From the NCBI RefSeq assembly GCF_001039355.2, contig NW_019775447.1:518722-582721 (forward strand): DNA of 64,000 nucleotides, given 5' to 3'. The notes beneath the pieces were generated by a model that was not told where the DNA came from, ran no database searches, and worked only from the letters and a program-made list of their open reading frames with translations. Source of the DNA: Lingula anatina. Lineage: Eukaryota; Brachiopoda; Lingulata; Lingulida; Lingulidae. Made by a program: the position numbers and the translations under genes. Below are positions 22,760 through 33,565 of this stretch, piece by piece (position 1 is the first letter of the stretch; each line of letters begins with the position of its first letter).

Positions 22760-25266
22760 AATAGAATTTTCAATGGAGTGAAAAAAATTTATATATAGAA
22801 AAACATTTTCTCCAATAAACAATTTGCATCATCTTATCAAGCTTTTGATCTTTAAAATCAGTTCTGTTAGATTGACCATTGAACCAAAAAGATCAAGTTG
22901 AAATTTGAAGATCAACATATATTATTCCCTAAATAATATTTCATTTTTTTCATCAAGCTCATAATTCTTGCTTTGCATATGGATCTTCCATAAATCTAAT
23001 AATTCCAAAGAAAACTGTTTACAGTTCAGTTCATTTTTAATTTTGCTGAAAATCTTAATACACAGAGAAGTGCCATGTCTTTTGTTATTATGGGTAAAAT
23101 AAAATATAATTACAATAATACTTATTTTTGTAAGGACTCGGGGTCATCTCAGAATTTCAGCCTTTTTGTGCTATTAAATATCACTCTTTATTGATAACTT
23201 TTTGTAAGCACTACAAAACCGATGGATCTGGTTAGATTTTAAAATCCAAAAACCATGCATAAAACCATATATTGATTTATATACAAATCTACAGGAGATA
23301 TTGATGTTTGCCAAGTTTAAGCTAAAGTATTTGGTGCAACTTCTTTCCCTAAGTTCACCTTCCCCATTGTTCCAAGTTTAAGTGGTTTTACATATCTGCT
23401 CCCATTTGTAATCATTTCATATCTCTGACAATGCATTGCTGTCTACTTGTACATCAGAAGATAGATTGACATGTCTGTTCAAAAGTGTGAATTTACAAAA
23501 GTATTTATTTCCAATCATATCAAATAAGAATGTAATGAAAAGCATTACCAAAACCTTGTAAAATCCTTCAAGTGTTTCATTTTCATAATTCCTTTACAGG
23601 CCACAAATCAAATTTTCTTATTCAAATAGAAGCAAGTTTTGTGATAAATTAGTAATGCATGACTTTAATGTACCATTTTTCACTTAAACCAACTAGTTGT
23701 TATCAAAACACTAAAATTCTAACAGTAATTTTATGAAGGTTTATAATGGCGCTGAACTAGAAATTGTTTCCAATAAATGGAAAAGGTGAAGTTCACATTT
23801 AACATTAGGAAACAGTTTTAGAGATGTTATCGAAATATGATTATTTCAGGACCAAATTTGACCTACTCACTGTTACAGTAATACCTCAAGAAATTGGTGT
23901 CAAACGTCTTTTTTCTGGGGACTTACAATTCACTAGTCTGATGGTTAACAGACACTAGGAAAAGAACTAGAATGAAATAGATGAAAATGTATTCTTTTCC
24001 TTCCCCCTCACCCCTCAATATTTGATTATTACACACATTAAGTAAACATATTAAGTAAAGCCAAATATAAGTACTTCAAATACATTACATCACTGAGCCA
24101 TCAAATTAACTTCACAACTCATACATGGAATATAAAAATAAAAGCATTTATTAGTGCAGGTATGTTGCTCTACATTACATGAATTTTCTTGTTCATTTAC
24201 TTTCATTTTCATTGTAGCAATAAATGGATTTAGATTTCACAATTGGCAAATTCTGAAGTACATTTTTTTCTTAACTTTTCCTCTAAAAAGATATATATAT
24301 TTGCCAAGAGCCAAACTGTTTATCACAAGTACAACTACTTACTGCATCTGTTACACAATATCTTATGGTTAACAGCAGCACACTGGATCAATAATTGGGG
24401 ATGTAGTAGCAAAAACTTGCATTAAATTTTATATCCACTACTGTTAGAAATATTTTAGGGGACAAGGGATACATACTTTCATATGTGAGGATGGAATGTG
24501 AAATTTGACTCTGCAGATTAACCAACCAGATGCTAAGATATGTAATCAACTATGTCTAGGGCCATTACAATAGTCATTAGTGCATTACTTTTTTTTTTCA
24601 TTAAGCATATATGAAACTTTAACATGTCGTTAATTTTCTGAAATGCATTTTCTTTAGTTTGTTGATTCCATACACATTAATCATGGTGGTTCAATATCTT
24701 TTATTTAATTCTGAGATCATTTGCATCTGGGACTGTTCGCAACACCTGATCAATTATATTGCTCCATCTGCATCTCTTATATGCAAACAAGATGTGGTCC
24801 AACAATTTTTGACACATGGCAGTGTATATAGCATGTGAATCTAACAGTCTTTTTTCTCTAATAATATATGTAACTACTTACATCAACGACAATTATGCAT
24901 GATCTTCAATAATAACAGGTTTCACAGTCACACACTGTCTAATGCTTGGCCCCCTGAAAACAAAACTTCTTTACTTAATGCTGTTTGCAGCGATTAAGCC
25001 CAAGCTAATACATCAAACCAAAACTTTCATTTTGTTCTCCCACAATCCAATATTGAACTTTGGCATTCTAAGTATAAGAAGAAGTCCTGAACTAATGATA
25101 CCATTCACATGTTCTAAACATAAAAAGGTTAATATAGTTTAAACCTACGATCAATTAAAGGATCTCAACTGAACTTTTAAAGAAAAAAAAATTTGTTGAC
25201 AGATATCCCAAATACAGCTGCCGACAAAAGGTTTTGAAAACTTCTTAATCTAAAGAATTTAAGTTT
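22760..25266. other. Intergenic region, partly F-box gene 3' UTR
   Basis: AT-rich and without a convincing exon on either strand. Minus-strand AATAAA signals (TTTATT on the plus strand) at 24700-24705 and 24147-24152 could end the F-box transcript. The rest shows nothing I can assign. Confidence 0.5.
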
Positions 25267-26568
25267 TCATGCAAGCTGACTTGGTTTATGTCTTATGCAA
25301 GGACAAACTGTCCTATACAAACTCTCCATTTGTGGACTGATTTCCAATTTCCAATCATTAGGCAGCTTCAGTCCATTGATGCTCTTCAGTTCAGGAGCTC
25401 CCTGCACCAGTACATCATGCAGACATGGAAATGTGTCAGGGATGAGTATAGAAGAGTCACCAGTGGGGAAAAGTGTAACACGGAATGTTTCCAAGTTTGG
25501 CATGTTCACTTTCTTCAAGCAAAAGCCTCTACACTGCGATATATCCAGATGTTGCAAAGATTCCGATGTCATCTCATATGGCCACAACCTTTCAGGTATC
25601 CACACTTCAAGAACTAATTTACGCAGTTTGGGGAGATTAAGGAGTAGCTCGTTGAGGTGCGATTGATTTATAATTTGAAATACATAGTCCTTCTCCAGTA
25701 TGAGGACTTCAAGATTTCGTAGCCTGGCCATATTCCTCACGGAGCGCTCATTCCAATAAAAAGGTAAGGCAAGGCATTTGATATTAGATGCTTGAGATGT
25801 AAAGAGATCAAAAAAATTCACAAAGCACCTTCCACGACGTCTATGTCTGTAGACGTAGTCATTGTACTTCTCCCACTTGTACTGAACCTGTTCAATCCAA
25901 AATGGCTTTACTGGAGTCTCCTTCCAGTTCAGATAGACACATGTTAAGTCTCGGAAATTTGAATGTAAAATCAGGTCTTCAACAGAATTCAACCATCCAT
26001 CAGCAAAGTCTCCAATATCAAAGGCAAAGCAGAAACGTTTCATCACAGGTGAAATGGCAGCAAGATGCTTCATAGAAGCCTTAACTCTAATCTGGTATTG
26101 CTCATAACAATCTCTATTGCAAGTATGCCCTGTGTTGGCATTGAAGCACAGAGGAAAGAGGGTGAAATCCACATCCACCCATAGACTAGGCATTTTCAGT
26201 AGATCTTGCCATTCTGTGCAAACCTGAGCAGATCGACCCTTGTCGATCATGTTAAGAAACATGAACACCTTTAGTTTACAGTCTAAAGGTAATCTCTGAA
26301 AAGGAAAATAAGACTTTTCTTTTGGCTGCTTGGTCTTAGATCTTCCTTTGAGGGCCTTTCTCTCGGTGCCGCTTGCCAAACACACAGTGGGTGTCCTGGG
26401 AGGCCTCCTCTCTGTGACACTTGGCACACAAACAGGGGGGAGGGTTCCATGCAACCCATTCTCCTTGTGAGCTTTGTTTTTTCTCTGAGCCTTTTCCTCA
26501 TTGTTGGATTGAAGTGTGTTTGGCTGGAGGCGTCTGCGAGGACGCAAAAAATCCAAAAATACACTCAT
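25267..26568 (-). CDS. F-box protein with leucine-rich-type C-terminal region
   Basis: A single-exon coding region of 433 residues. Residues about 88-135 form an F-box: PFQRLPLDCKLKVFMFLNMI, then a CTEW and a LWVDVDF motif. F-box proteins bind SKP1 and recruit substrates to SCF ubiquitin ligases. The first 85 residues are basic and probably disordered. The rest has recurring leucine-spaced segments (LRNLEVLILEKDY, LPKLRKLVLEVW, SLQHLDISQCRGF) typical of degenerate leucine-rich repeats, a likely substrate-binding surface. An acceptor (CTCCTGCAG) lies 7 nt before the ATG, and a donor (ACGAAG|GTAAGT) ends at 26813, so a 5' UTR intron is likely. I cannot assign it to a specific FBXO/FBXL family. 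Confidence 0.85.
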   Translation of the reverse strand: MSVFLDFLRPRRRLQPNTLQSNNEEKAQRKNKAHKENGLHGTLPPVCVPSVTERRPPRTPTVCLASGTERKALKGRSKTKQPKEKSYFPFQRLPLDCKLKVFMFLNMIDKGRSAQVCTEWQDLLKMPSLWVDVDFTLFPLCFNANTGHTCNRDCYEQYQIRVKASMKHLAAISPVMKRFCFAFDIGDFADGWLNSVEDLILHSNFRDLTCVYLNWKETPVKPFWIEQVQYKWEKYNDYVYRHRRRGRCFVNFFDLFTSQASNIKCLALPFYWNERSVRNMARLRNLEVLILEKDYVFQIINQSHLNELLLNLPKLRKLVLEVWIPERLWPYEMTSESLQHLDISQCRGFCLKKVNMPNLETFRVTLFPTGDSSILIPDTFPCLHDVLVQGAPELKSINGLKLPNDWKLEISPQMESLYRTVCPCIRHKPSQLA

Positions 26569-26813
26569 GTGCCCTGCAGGAGATATACAATGTGGATTGT
26601 GTTTTGCTCCTCTTTTGTATTCCTTTCACCATACTTGAATTTTGAAGTAAATGCTTACTCTGAAACAAAAACATATAACTTATACTTGCTTAAACTAACA
26701 TTTTATTAATATTTATAAAGAAAGCATAAGTAAAATTAATTGGATCAAAAAATTTGCAAATAACCAACTTTCATTAAGTGATCCCTGTCAAATCATACTT
26801 ACCTTCGTAAGTC

Positions 26814-27595
26814 CTAGACAAAATCACGAAACTTCTATTCTTCCAAAAGATTCGACACATTTTAACAGTAAACAAAGTCTAACCTAAATTGGCATTAAGT
26901 GATGCTTAAGCATACCAAAATCAAAACCAAAAAAGAAAATGTATCTGACATTCTCAATTAACAACAATGATGCAATCTACATATCGAGTTTGACAACTGA
27001 AATTCCGCGGGGACTTTTCACCATCATCAAACAGCAGACATCATGTTAGCCAATAAAATCGTCTCTCCGCTGCTCTCTGACGAGTGCTCGAAAAATCCAC
27101 TTTTGACACATAAAACAATAATACCAAGGTATGGTGACCTTTCTTACATGTCAATTGGGAAATAATTAATAATGTTACACTAAATTCTATACCACTGTCT
27201 CATATGAAACGCATCTTTTTTTGTCAAAACTCACCGACTCAAGGGAAACCGCAAACCGCAATAGGAGACTCCATGTTGTTTCTGCATGGAATGTCGGAAA
27301 CTACCGAACACTCACGATCCACTTTCTTTTATTTTATCGATGTTTATCACCAACAGGTATTCCTTTATGCCATAGATATATGACAAAAAGATATAAATAA
27401 ACCTATCCTAATGAAAAGAAAGCATTAAGGCAATTTTAAAGGCAATTCCACTAAATATGTATCTTGAACACAGTAAACAAATCCCGGAAGCCGGAAGTAA
27501 ACATTCCGCGGGAAATTGAATGACATTTTCTCCCGCCACCAGATCGTAGACTAAGACTGACGTTGATTCAAACAGCTATTTTTTCATTATCTAAC
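26814..27595. promoter_or_regulatory. Divergent promoter region between the F-box and kelch genes
   Basis: Holds the probable F-box leader exon on one side and the kelch promoter on the other. A CCAAT box occurs near 27053. Near the kelch gene, 27480-27540 has two adjacent ETS cores (CCGGAAGCCGGAAGT), TTCCGCGGGAAA and TCTCCCGCC, which resemble ETS and E2F sites. No TATA box was noticed near the kelch start. Confidence 0.5.
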
Positions 27596-30500
27596 ATGGG
27601 AAACGAGGCCAGTCAAAACGTTAAGTATGGTGAGCGTCTGGATAATGACATAAACGTGAATTGGTCCAAATTGGAAGTTCAAAACAAATATTGTGCTCCC
27701 CGTGATGGACATGCCGCTGCTTCAATTGCACGTAAAATGTACGTATTTGGCGGAGTTGTCAGCAGAGCAGATGGCGAACACACTGAATCTAATGAGCTGT
27801 TTTCTTTAGACTTAGGTAAGATGTGATATACTAGTTGTGCTAGTAGTAGTACAGAAGCAGTAGGCCTATCCAGTCACCAGAATATATTATAAATTATCAT
27901 TATAAATATAATATACTGCACATAACTTTTGGTTTCAATTTGCACGAGATCCGTGTGTTAGCACTCTTATTTGTGGTTCCTGATATGTACTGGTGGTTGT
28001 AACCAGTACATATGGGAAATTGTAAATAGGAGTGCTAATTAACGAATTTAGATTAAACGTACGAATTTGCATGAAAGTGTGTGAAAGAAAAAAAAAAAAC
28101 AATGAAGTTAAATGATGGTCATTACTACATAGTGCTAGTGTATTTTTAGATAACAACACTTGGACTTGTGTTGAAACCAAGGGAGACTTGCCTCCACCAA
28201 GATCATCAGCAGCTATGTCAGCTGTAGAAAATAATCTGTATTTGTTTGGTGGTCTTAACCAGACGTCTGGATGGTTAGATGATCTGCACTGTTTTGATAC
28301 AGGTAAGGGTTTTGTGTTATGGTATTCCCATGTCATGATATAATTTTTTTTTTTTTTGCATTGAAGGATTTTTATTTATAAATATAATAGTTTATTTATC
28401 AAGTATGCTGAATTTATGTTCAGAGAAAATTATTTGCAAATAATTCTTATTACTTAACCGTTTGTAAGTCATCTTTTTCAGAAACTTGCACTTGGTCTAA
28501 AGTAGAAGGCAAGGGTCAGTGCCCAAGTCCAAGAGACAAGTTGGCCTCTGCAGTTGTAGGCAAAAATGTTTACTTTTTTGGTGGCTTTGGTCCAAAAAAT
28601 GAAGAAGAAGAGGTTTGTTATGAAATAAAAATTTTGAGTTTTTAATGAAATAAAAGTTCAGAGTGCATACCTAGTTGTTTTTGCAATCTGCACTGTGCCA
28701 TTACACAGATGTACAAATGTAAATCAGGGTCCTTTTTATTTTGGAAGATTTGCCCAGTTGTAAACCATTGTCATTGATTCAAAAATTACTGAAAACTTCT
28801 CTATACTTTATATATTAATGTGTTTTTATACAGGTGGAAGAAGTGAGCACTGAAGAGGAAGATGCCTTGGAGGATGAGGGTATGGAAGCAGACTCACAAG
28901 AAGCAGCACAGTTTGGATGGTTCAATGATTTGTTTATTTTTGATACAGGTATGACAAAGTAGACAATTGCAGAAATGATATAAAATAACAAGCAGATGCT
29001 TAGTACCATGCATAACTTGATTTTGCATAATAAAAGTTTCTTGAATAATTTTTTGGACAACTTGTATTTCAATTAAGCTATTTAATGCATTAATGATATT
29101 TGACATCCATTTAGTGAGGAAGTTTTTGTTTTGTCAAGTCTGGACAACTTGTTGTTATTCCAGAAACTAGTTCGTGGTCCCATCCCATGCAGATGAATGC
29201 TGTAGGCCCCACACCAAGGGCGGCCACAGGGATGTGTGCAGTAAAAAATAAACTGGTCATCTTTGGGGGCAGAGATTCTCAAGCCAGGAGAAATGATCTT
29301 TATATATATAATATAGGTATGGGTCACTTATTAATATCTGAAATACTTTTGTGTTAAAAGAATGGTGAAAACCAATATTTTTCCATCAGATATTATACAT
29401 AGTACATTTAGAGGTACATTTGAAAAGCAGTATATTGGCCTCTTAGTAAAAATGAAATGTTGGATTTAAAAAAATATATATATATATTTTATTTATTTAT
29501 TTATTTATTTTGTTAAGAGCATGTATGGATCTACTAAGATCGCATTCACAACGAGTTGAGCCAGGCTTTACAAATCTTGGATCTAGATATGGCGGACGTA
29601 CATGAAAGAAAAACCGCCTAATCTGTTAATAGTCTCTCCAGCTCTCACACGCCTCCCCACGCGTCATCCCTGCGGGGGTACAGTTATTACATCTCGGCTC
29701 CATTCGCCATGCGGAAGCTTGCTGAGAAATATAAAGTGTGCATGCTCATCAATTAAACTCAAGATGAAGAAAGCATGGCGGCTGGAGGTGATCGAAGGAA
29801 AAAAGCTATTATCTTTTAAAACAGAGACGAAAAAGGAATGAATTGGCCCGTAGAGCAACAATGAATTGGCTATCTACGGAGATAATGTCACCAGAGATAT
29901 TCACGGAGATATTCACGGAGATACCCTACTCAATTACTGCACGTGAAATTTTACTTTGGTGTAGGCCTACCAACGCAAATGAATGGCTTTTCACATCCAT
30001 CTTATGCTGTTGTGAAAAATTATTGTCGGTTAATTATTGGAAGGGGGGTGTTTTCACGATTTAGATCCCTATGAATTTGCACACTTAATATTTCTCAGGT
30101 AGCCTCCGCATGGCGAACGGAGCCAAGATTTAATGACTGTGTCCCCACAGGGACGACGTGTGGGGAGGCGTGTGAGAGGCGGAGAGACTATTAAAAGATT
30201 AGGCGGTTTTTCTTTCATGTACGTCCGCCTTATTTAGTTCCAGGATTTGTAAAGCCTGGCTCAACTCATTGTGAATGCGATCTAAGACATCTTTACTATT
30301 TGTCTATAGAAACAAGAAAGTGGGAAACAGTCTCTGTCAAAGGTTGTCAGCCAGAGCCTAGGTCATTTCACACAGTCACTGCAGTTGGTGCAAGAGTTGT
30401 TGTTATTGGAGGTAGAAGTCAAAGTAATCAGCATTATGATGATCTCAACATATTTGATACAGGTAAACTTGAAAAGGATGAGAGTTATTTAGGTTCTTAT

Positions 30501-31398
30501 CATTCACTGAGTTCTGGTAGTAGAACTAAATTAATCAGGGGCGGATTTAGGCCATCTTCTGGGTCTTCTAGAAGACGGTCAGATTTTCAAGTTTACATTG
30601 ACGGGTATTCAATTTTTCTGTCGGTAGACGGTCAACAATGGAGGATGGACCAACAAAGATAATTTGGAAGACTGTCAGAAAATATTTCTGGATTCGCCCC
30701 TGTTAATCATACCTTTCAGCATTTGTATGTAGATTTTTTTTCTTTTTGAGATTTGCATTTAGATTTTGTATCCAGTTACCTTTTAATGTTTTAGATTATT
30801 ATTATTATTGTTTTAAATTATTTTGTATAGCTACCACTAAGTCCAAATTATTTTGTATAGCTACTATGGAATGGATGCAGCCTACAGTCCAGGGAGAACT
30901 GCCCTCTGGGCGAGGTGTTCACACATCTGTGGTTGTAGATGACCAACTGGTACTGTTTGGGGGGTCCTCCGACTTTAATCCTGAAACTATGCAGTGCCAG
31001 AAATACCATAATGAAGTTTACACAACAAGGACAGGTAATTAAGATGGGGGGGGGAATTAACAATTTTTTTCCCTCTAAGACAGAACCTTTTGATCAATAA
31101 TGTAAAGATTAAGGTTTTTACATTTGGCTACTGGTACATAACAGATTCGATATTAATAATCATATTAAACATGTCTTAGTTTGCTATAAAGTTATCACAA
31201 AACTATGCACATTCATGCAAAGTCTGTTAATACGGTCTCTCTATTCCAGTTGATATTCTTCAGGGAGGCAGTATAGCCAACACCGAAGCCAATCAAGAAA
31301 ATTTCCCTATTTCCACAAATATACCAGTTCAAGAAAACACAGACATACAAAAATCTGTGTCTGGAATTGTGCCATCTTCACAAAATGAGGTCAACTAG
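27596..31398 (+). CDS. Kelch-repeat protein, KLHDC1/2-like, with predicted N-myristoylation site
   Basis: Eight exons: 27596-27815, 28150-28302, 28482-28612, 28834-28948, 29164-29316, 30310-30462, 30861-31034, 31250-31398; phases agree and give 415 residues. Kelch motifs repeat about every 50 residues: an R-x-x-H/S-x region, a hydrophobic strand with FGG or IGG, then ND/DDL and FDT. The central blades resemble KLHDC1/2 (SQARRNDLYIYNIET). In vertebrates KLHDC2 is a CUL2 ubiquitin-ligase receptor; whether this protein does that is inference. The N-terminus MGNEAS fits the N-myristoylation pattern. An acidic loop (EEEEVEEVSTEEEDALEDEG) sits inside one blade. The last 50 residues lack kelch features. 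Other kelch proteins such as RABEPK remain possible. Confidence 0.88.
29538..30282. mobile_element. Non-autonomous PIF/Harbinger-like element with about 200-bp terminal inverted repeats
   Basis: Lies in kelch intron 5. The left arm begins GATCGCATTCACAA, and the right arm ends with its complement. The arms match imperfectly for about 200 bp (29538-29745 against 30080-30282). The trinucleotide TAA flanks both ends (29535-29537, 30283-30285), a target duplication typical of PIF/Harbinger. The interior has fragments (MAAGGDRRKKAIIF, then a basic stretch ending NELARR) that could be a decayed transposase start. The right end lies only 27 bp from the start of the next exon. Confidence 0.7.
30536..30702. 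mobile_element. 167-bp MITE with CAGGGGCG termini
   Basis: Begins CAGGGGCGGATTTAG and ends with the imperfect complement of that (GGATTCGCCCCTG). It is flanked by TTAAT on both sides (30531-30535 and 30703-30707). It lies in kelch intron 6. The termini resemble those of hAT or Kolobok MITEs; the 5-bp flanking repeat does not settle which (TTAA would fit Kolobok). Confidence 0.65.
30831..30860 (+). repeat. Duplicated 3' splice site of kelch exon 7
   Basis: The sequence ATTATTTTGTATAG|CTAC occurs twice, 30 bp apart, so acceptors end at 30830 and 30860. The 30-nt difference has no stop codon, and its use would add ten residues in frame (ATTKSKLFCI). Confidence 0.75.
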
Positions 31399-31850
31399 TA
31401 AAATTACGTGTATGTGGACAACATACTTGAAAACAATGTGTGCTGTGCTAGTGTTCAAATACACATATTTTAGATTTTTTTAAATACATAAACAAGTGAA
31501 ATTTCTTTTGAAAAATATTTGACTTTAAAAAGACTAGTAATTCGTTAGAATTCTCATTTAGTGGAATTTATAGTGAATTTCAAAAAATGTATAAAATTCA
31601 TTAAAAATTTTTCTGACATTTGTATATACACACATGAAGTACAGTGCATGCCTTATTTACTTTTCTGCTAATCTATTATCTGTGTATTGAGGAAGTCAAA
31701 AATCTAATGCTAATTTAATCTTTATCTGCTTTTATGCATTTTTTTTTGACTAGCAGGCTTGCATTTATAAATTTTAAAACTGCATTTGACAGTTAAACTC
31801 ACTTTTAGTAAAATGCAAATTCAAAGCTTGTTTCATGAAAAAATGTGACA

Positions 31851-31856
31851 AATAAA
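31851..31856 (+). terminator. AATAAA polyadenylation signal of the kelch gene
   Basis: Canonical AATAAA 453 bp after the stop codon, followed by GT-rich sequence (GTTGTTTTAG). Confidence 0.55.
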
Positions 31857-31859
31857 CCA

Positions 31860-33565
31860 ATTATCAGTACTACCAATGCCGTTGTTTTAGTATTTTAATA
31901 TTAAAATTGTCAAGAAGAACTTAAAAAAGGCCTCGCCATTTATAAAATAGGTAAGATTTTCTTGTCCAATCCCTTGTAATGTCCTTTCCACCCCTTCAAT
32001 GTTTCTGCTTAATATCAACCCAAAAACCCATCTTCCAAACTCGTGTTCTGCATGCGGAATCTCGACTCCACCCGGGATTCCTACTCGGCCTACCTGCGAC
32101 CTGAAAGATTCAACTTTTACTTATCCCATATTCTCAACTACCGTAAAACTTTTCCATATATTTAAATCGTGCTTAACTTTTCTTTCAGATCAGTGTTTGA
32201 ATTTTGTTTGTTTCGGGTAAAATTAGTAGCCCCTCGACTTTTAAAGCCCCCGTGCGTCACCCAATATCCAAATGTTTATAGCCAAGTTAATCACAAATTA
32301 CTTTTTACATTTTTCCTGCTTTTTCATGTGCAAAAGGCACTTAATGTAGCCATATTTATATTTTTCAACACTGCTTTTTTCAAAATATGGAGAGTTTCAG
32401 AGCTTTTGTCTGAATTACACAAAATGGCCTAATGATATTCGTATGGCCTAATGAAGTTCACAATTTTCACCATTCAGAATTGCGTTTATCCGATGCGGCG
32501 AGATGGAACCGCCCTGGTTTCGCTTTTCTTTTAATAGAGGACAAGTTTAACTAAATTTAAACTATGGTTAGTTGTAATATTTATTGTTCTGATAACCAGC
32601 TGGATACAGTATTAGTAAGAAAACGTTTTATTACAAAAATTGCTCTGAAAACGATGGTTTAAAAAAACTTATTTATATCATTAAAAAGCTACCTGTAGGT
32701 CTGTTTGAAGGTTCCACTTTGAAGGTTCCACTGCGGATGGCGATTATAACGCCAACATTATTATAATATTTTTTAATTTAGCTTATCATTTAAAAAATGG
32801 AGCCGTAATTCCCCCCCCCCCCCAGTTCAAATGTTTGCGCAATGGGAGACCGGTTCGAATGCGACTTTAAGACGGCTGTTTTCGATAAACGTAAACCCAG
32901 AAAATTATATATATACGCCTGTTACTGATACATATATATGCTTCATTTTTTTTTTATTGTTAACATTATCGATATCACTCAAGTGACTTCAATCATCTTT
33001 TTATGCAACACACGGAAAAGGTAAGAAAATTTCAATAACTCGAAAGAAAACATTTCTTTGATAAATTATATTTTTAAATTAAAACGTTAAAACGTCACCC
33101 CCCCCCCCTCGTTCGTGTATTAAATAGAGAAAAGTGTTCAAAGGGACATTCAATCGTTTTAATGGCCTGAAGGCCATATACATGTTATAGTTCTGCCTGG
33201 TTTGTTGACATCATAAACTGAAACAGAACCACGGATAAACTACCAATGTAGCTGTACGCACATAATAGATTGGAAAGTTGCTTCGCTCTAAGGCTAAAAG
33301 AGGGCAGCACTTGCAGTCGTTTTCACCTTAAAAGCGGCTGTCGGGCACGCAAATGTAACGAAATATGTTAGCCAGGTGCAATGTTTGGGGATTGGTGTAC
33401 TGATTTTTAGAATCTGCACATATCGACTACAGAATGATTTGCTAGTTTGATGATTGTGTGATTTTGGTATGGCGTAAGCGGGAGTCGTCATATTCTTGCT
33501 GCGGTTTTGATGGTGCAAAAACATATAATCATTAGGTGGGGAAGGTAAAAGAGTTTACTGTTATC
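31860..33565. other. Intergenic region upstream of the alpha-glucosidase gene
   Basis: No convincing exon. It contains two poly-C runs (32811-32823 and 33098-33108) and scattered CpG-containing stretches that could include the glucosidase promoter. An upstream leader exon for that gene is possible: an acceptor-like ATTAG lies about 30 bp before the ATG at 33566. Confidence 0.4.

Noticed and set aside
32838-32865. GGTTCGAATGC, resembling a tRNA T-loop/B-box
   Set aside because: No matching acceptor stem, anticodon arm or A-box is visible upstream.
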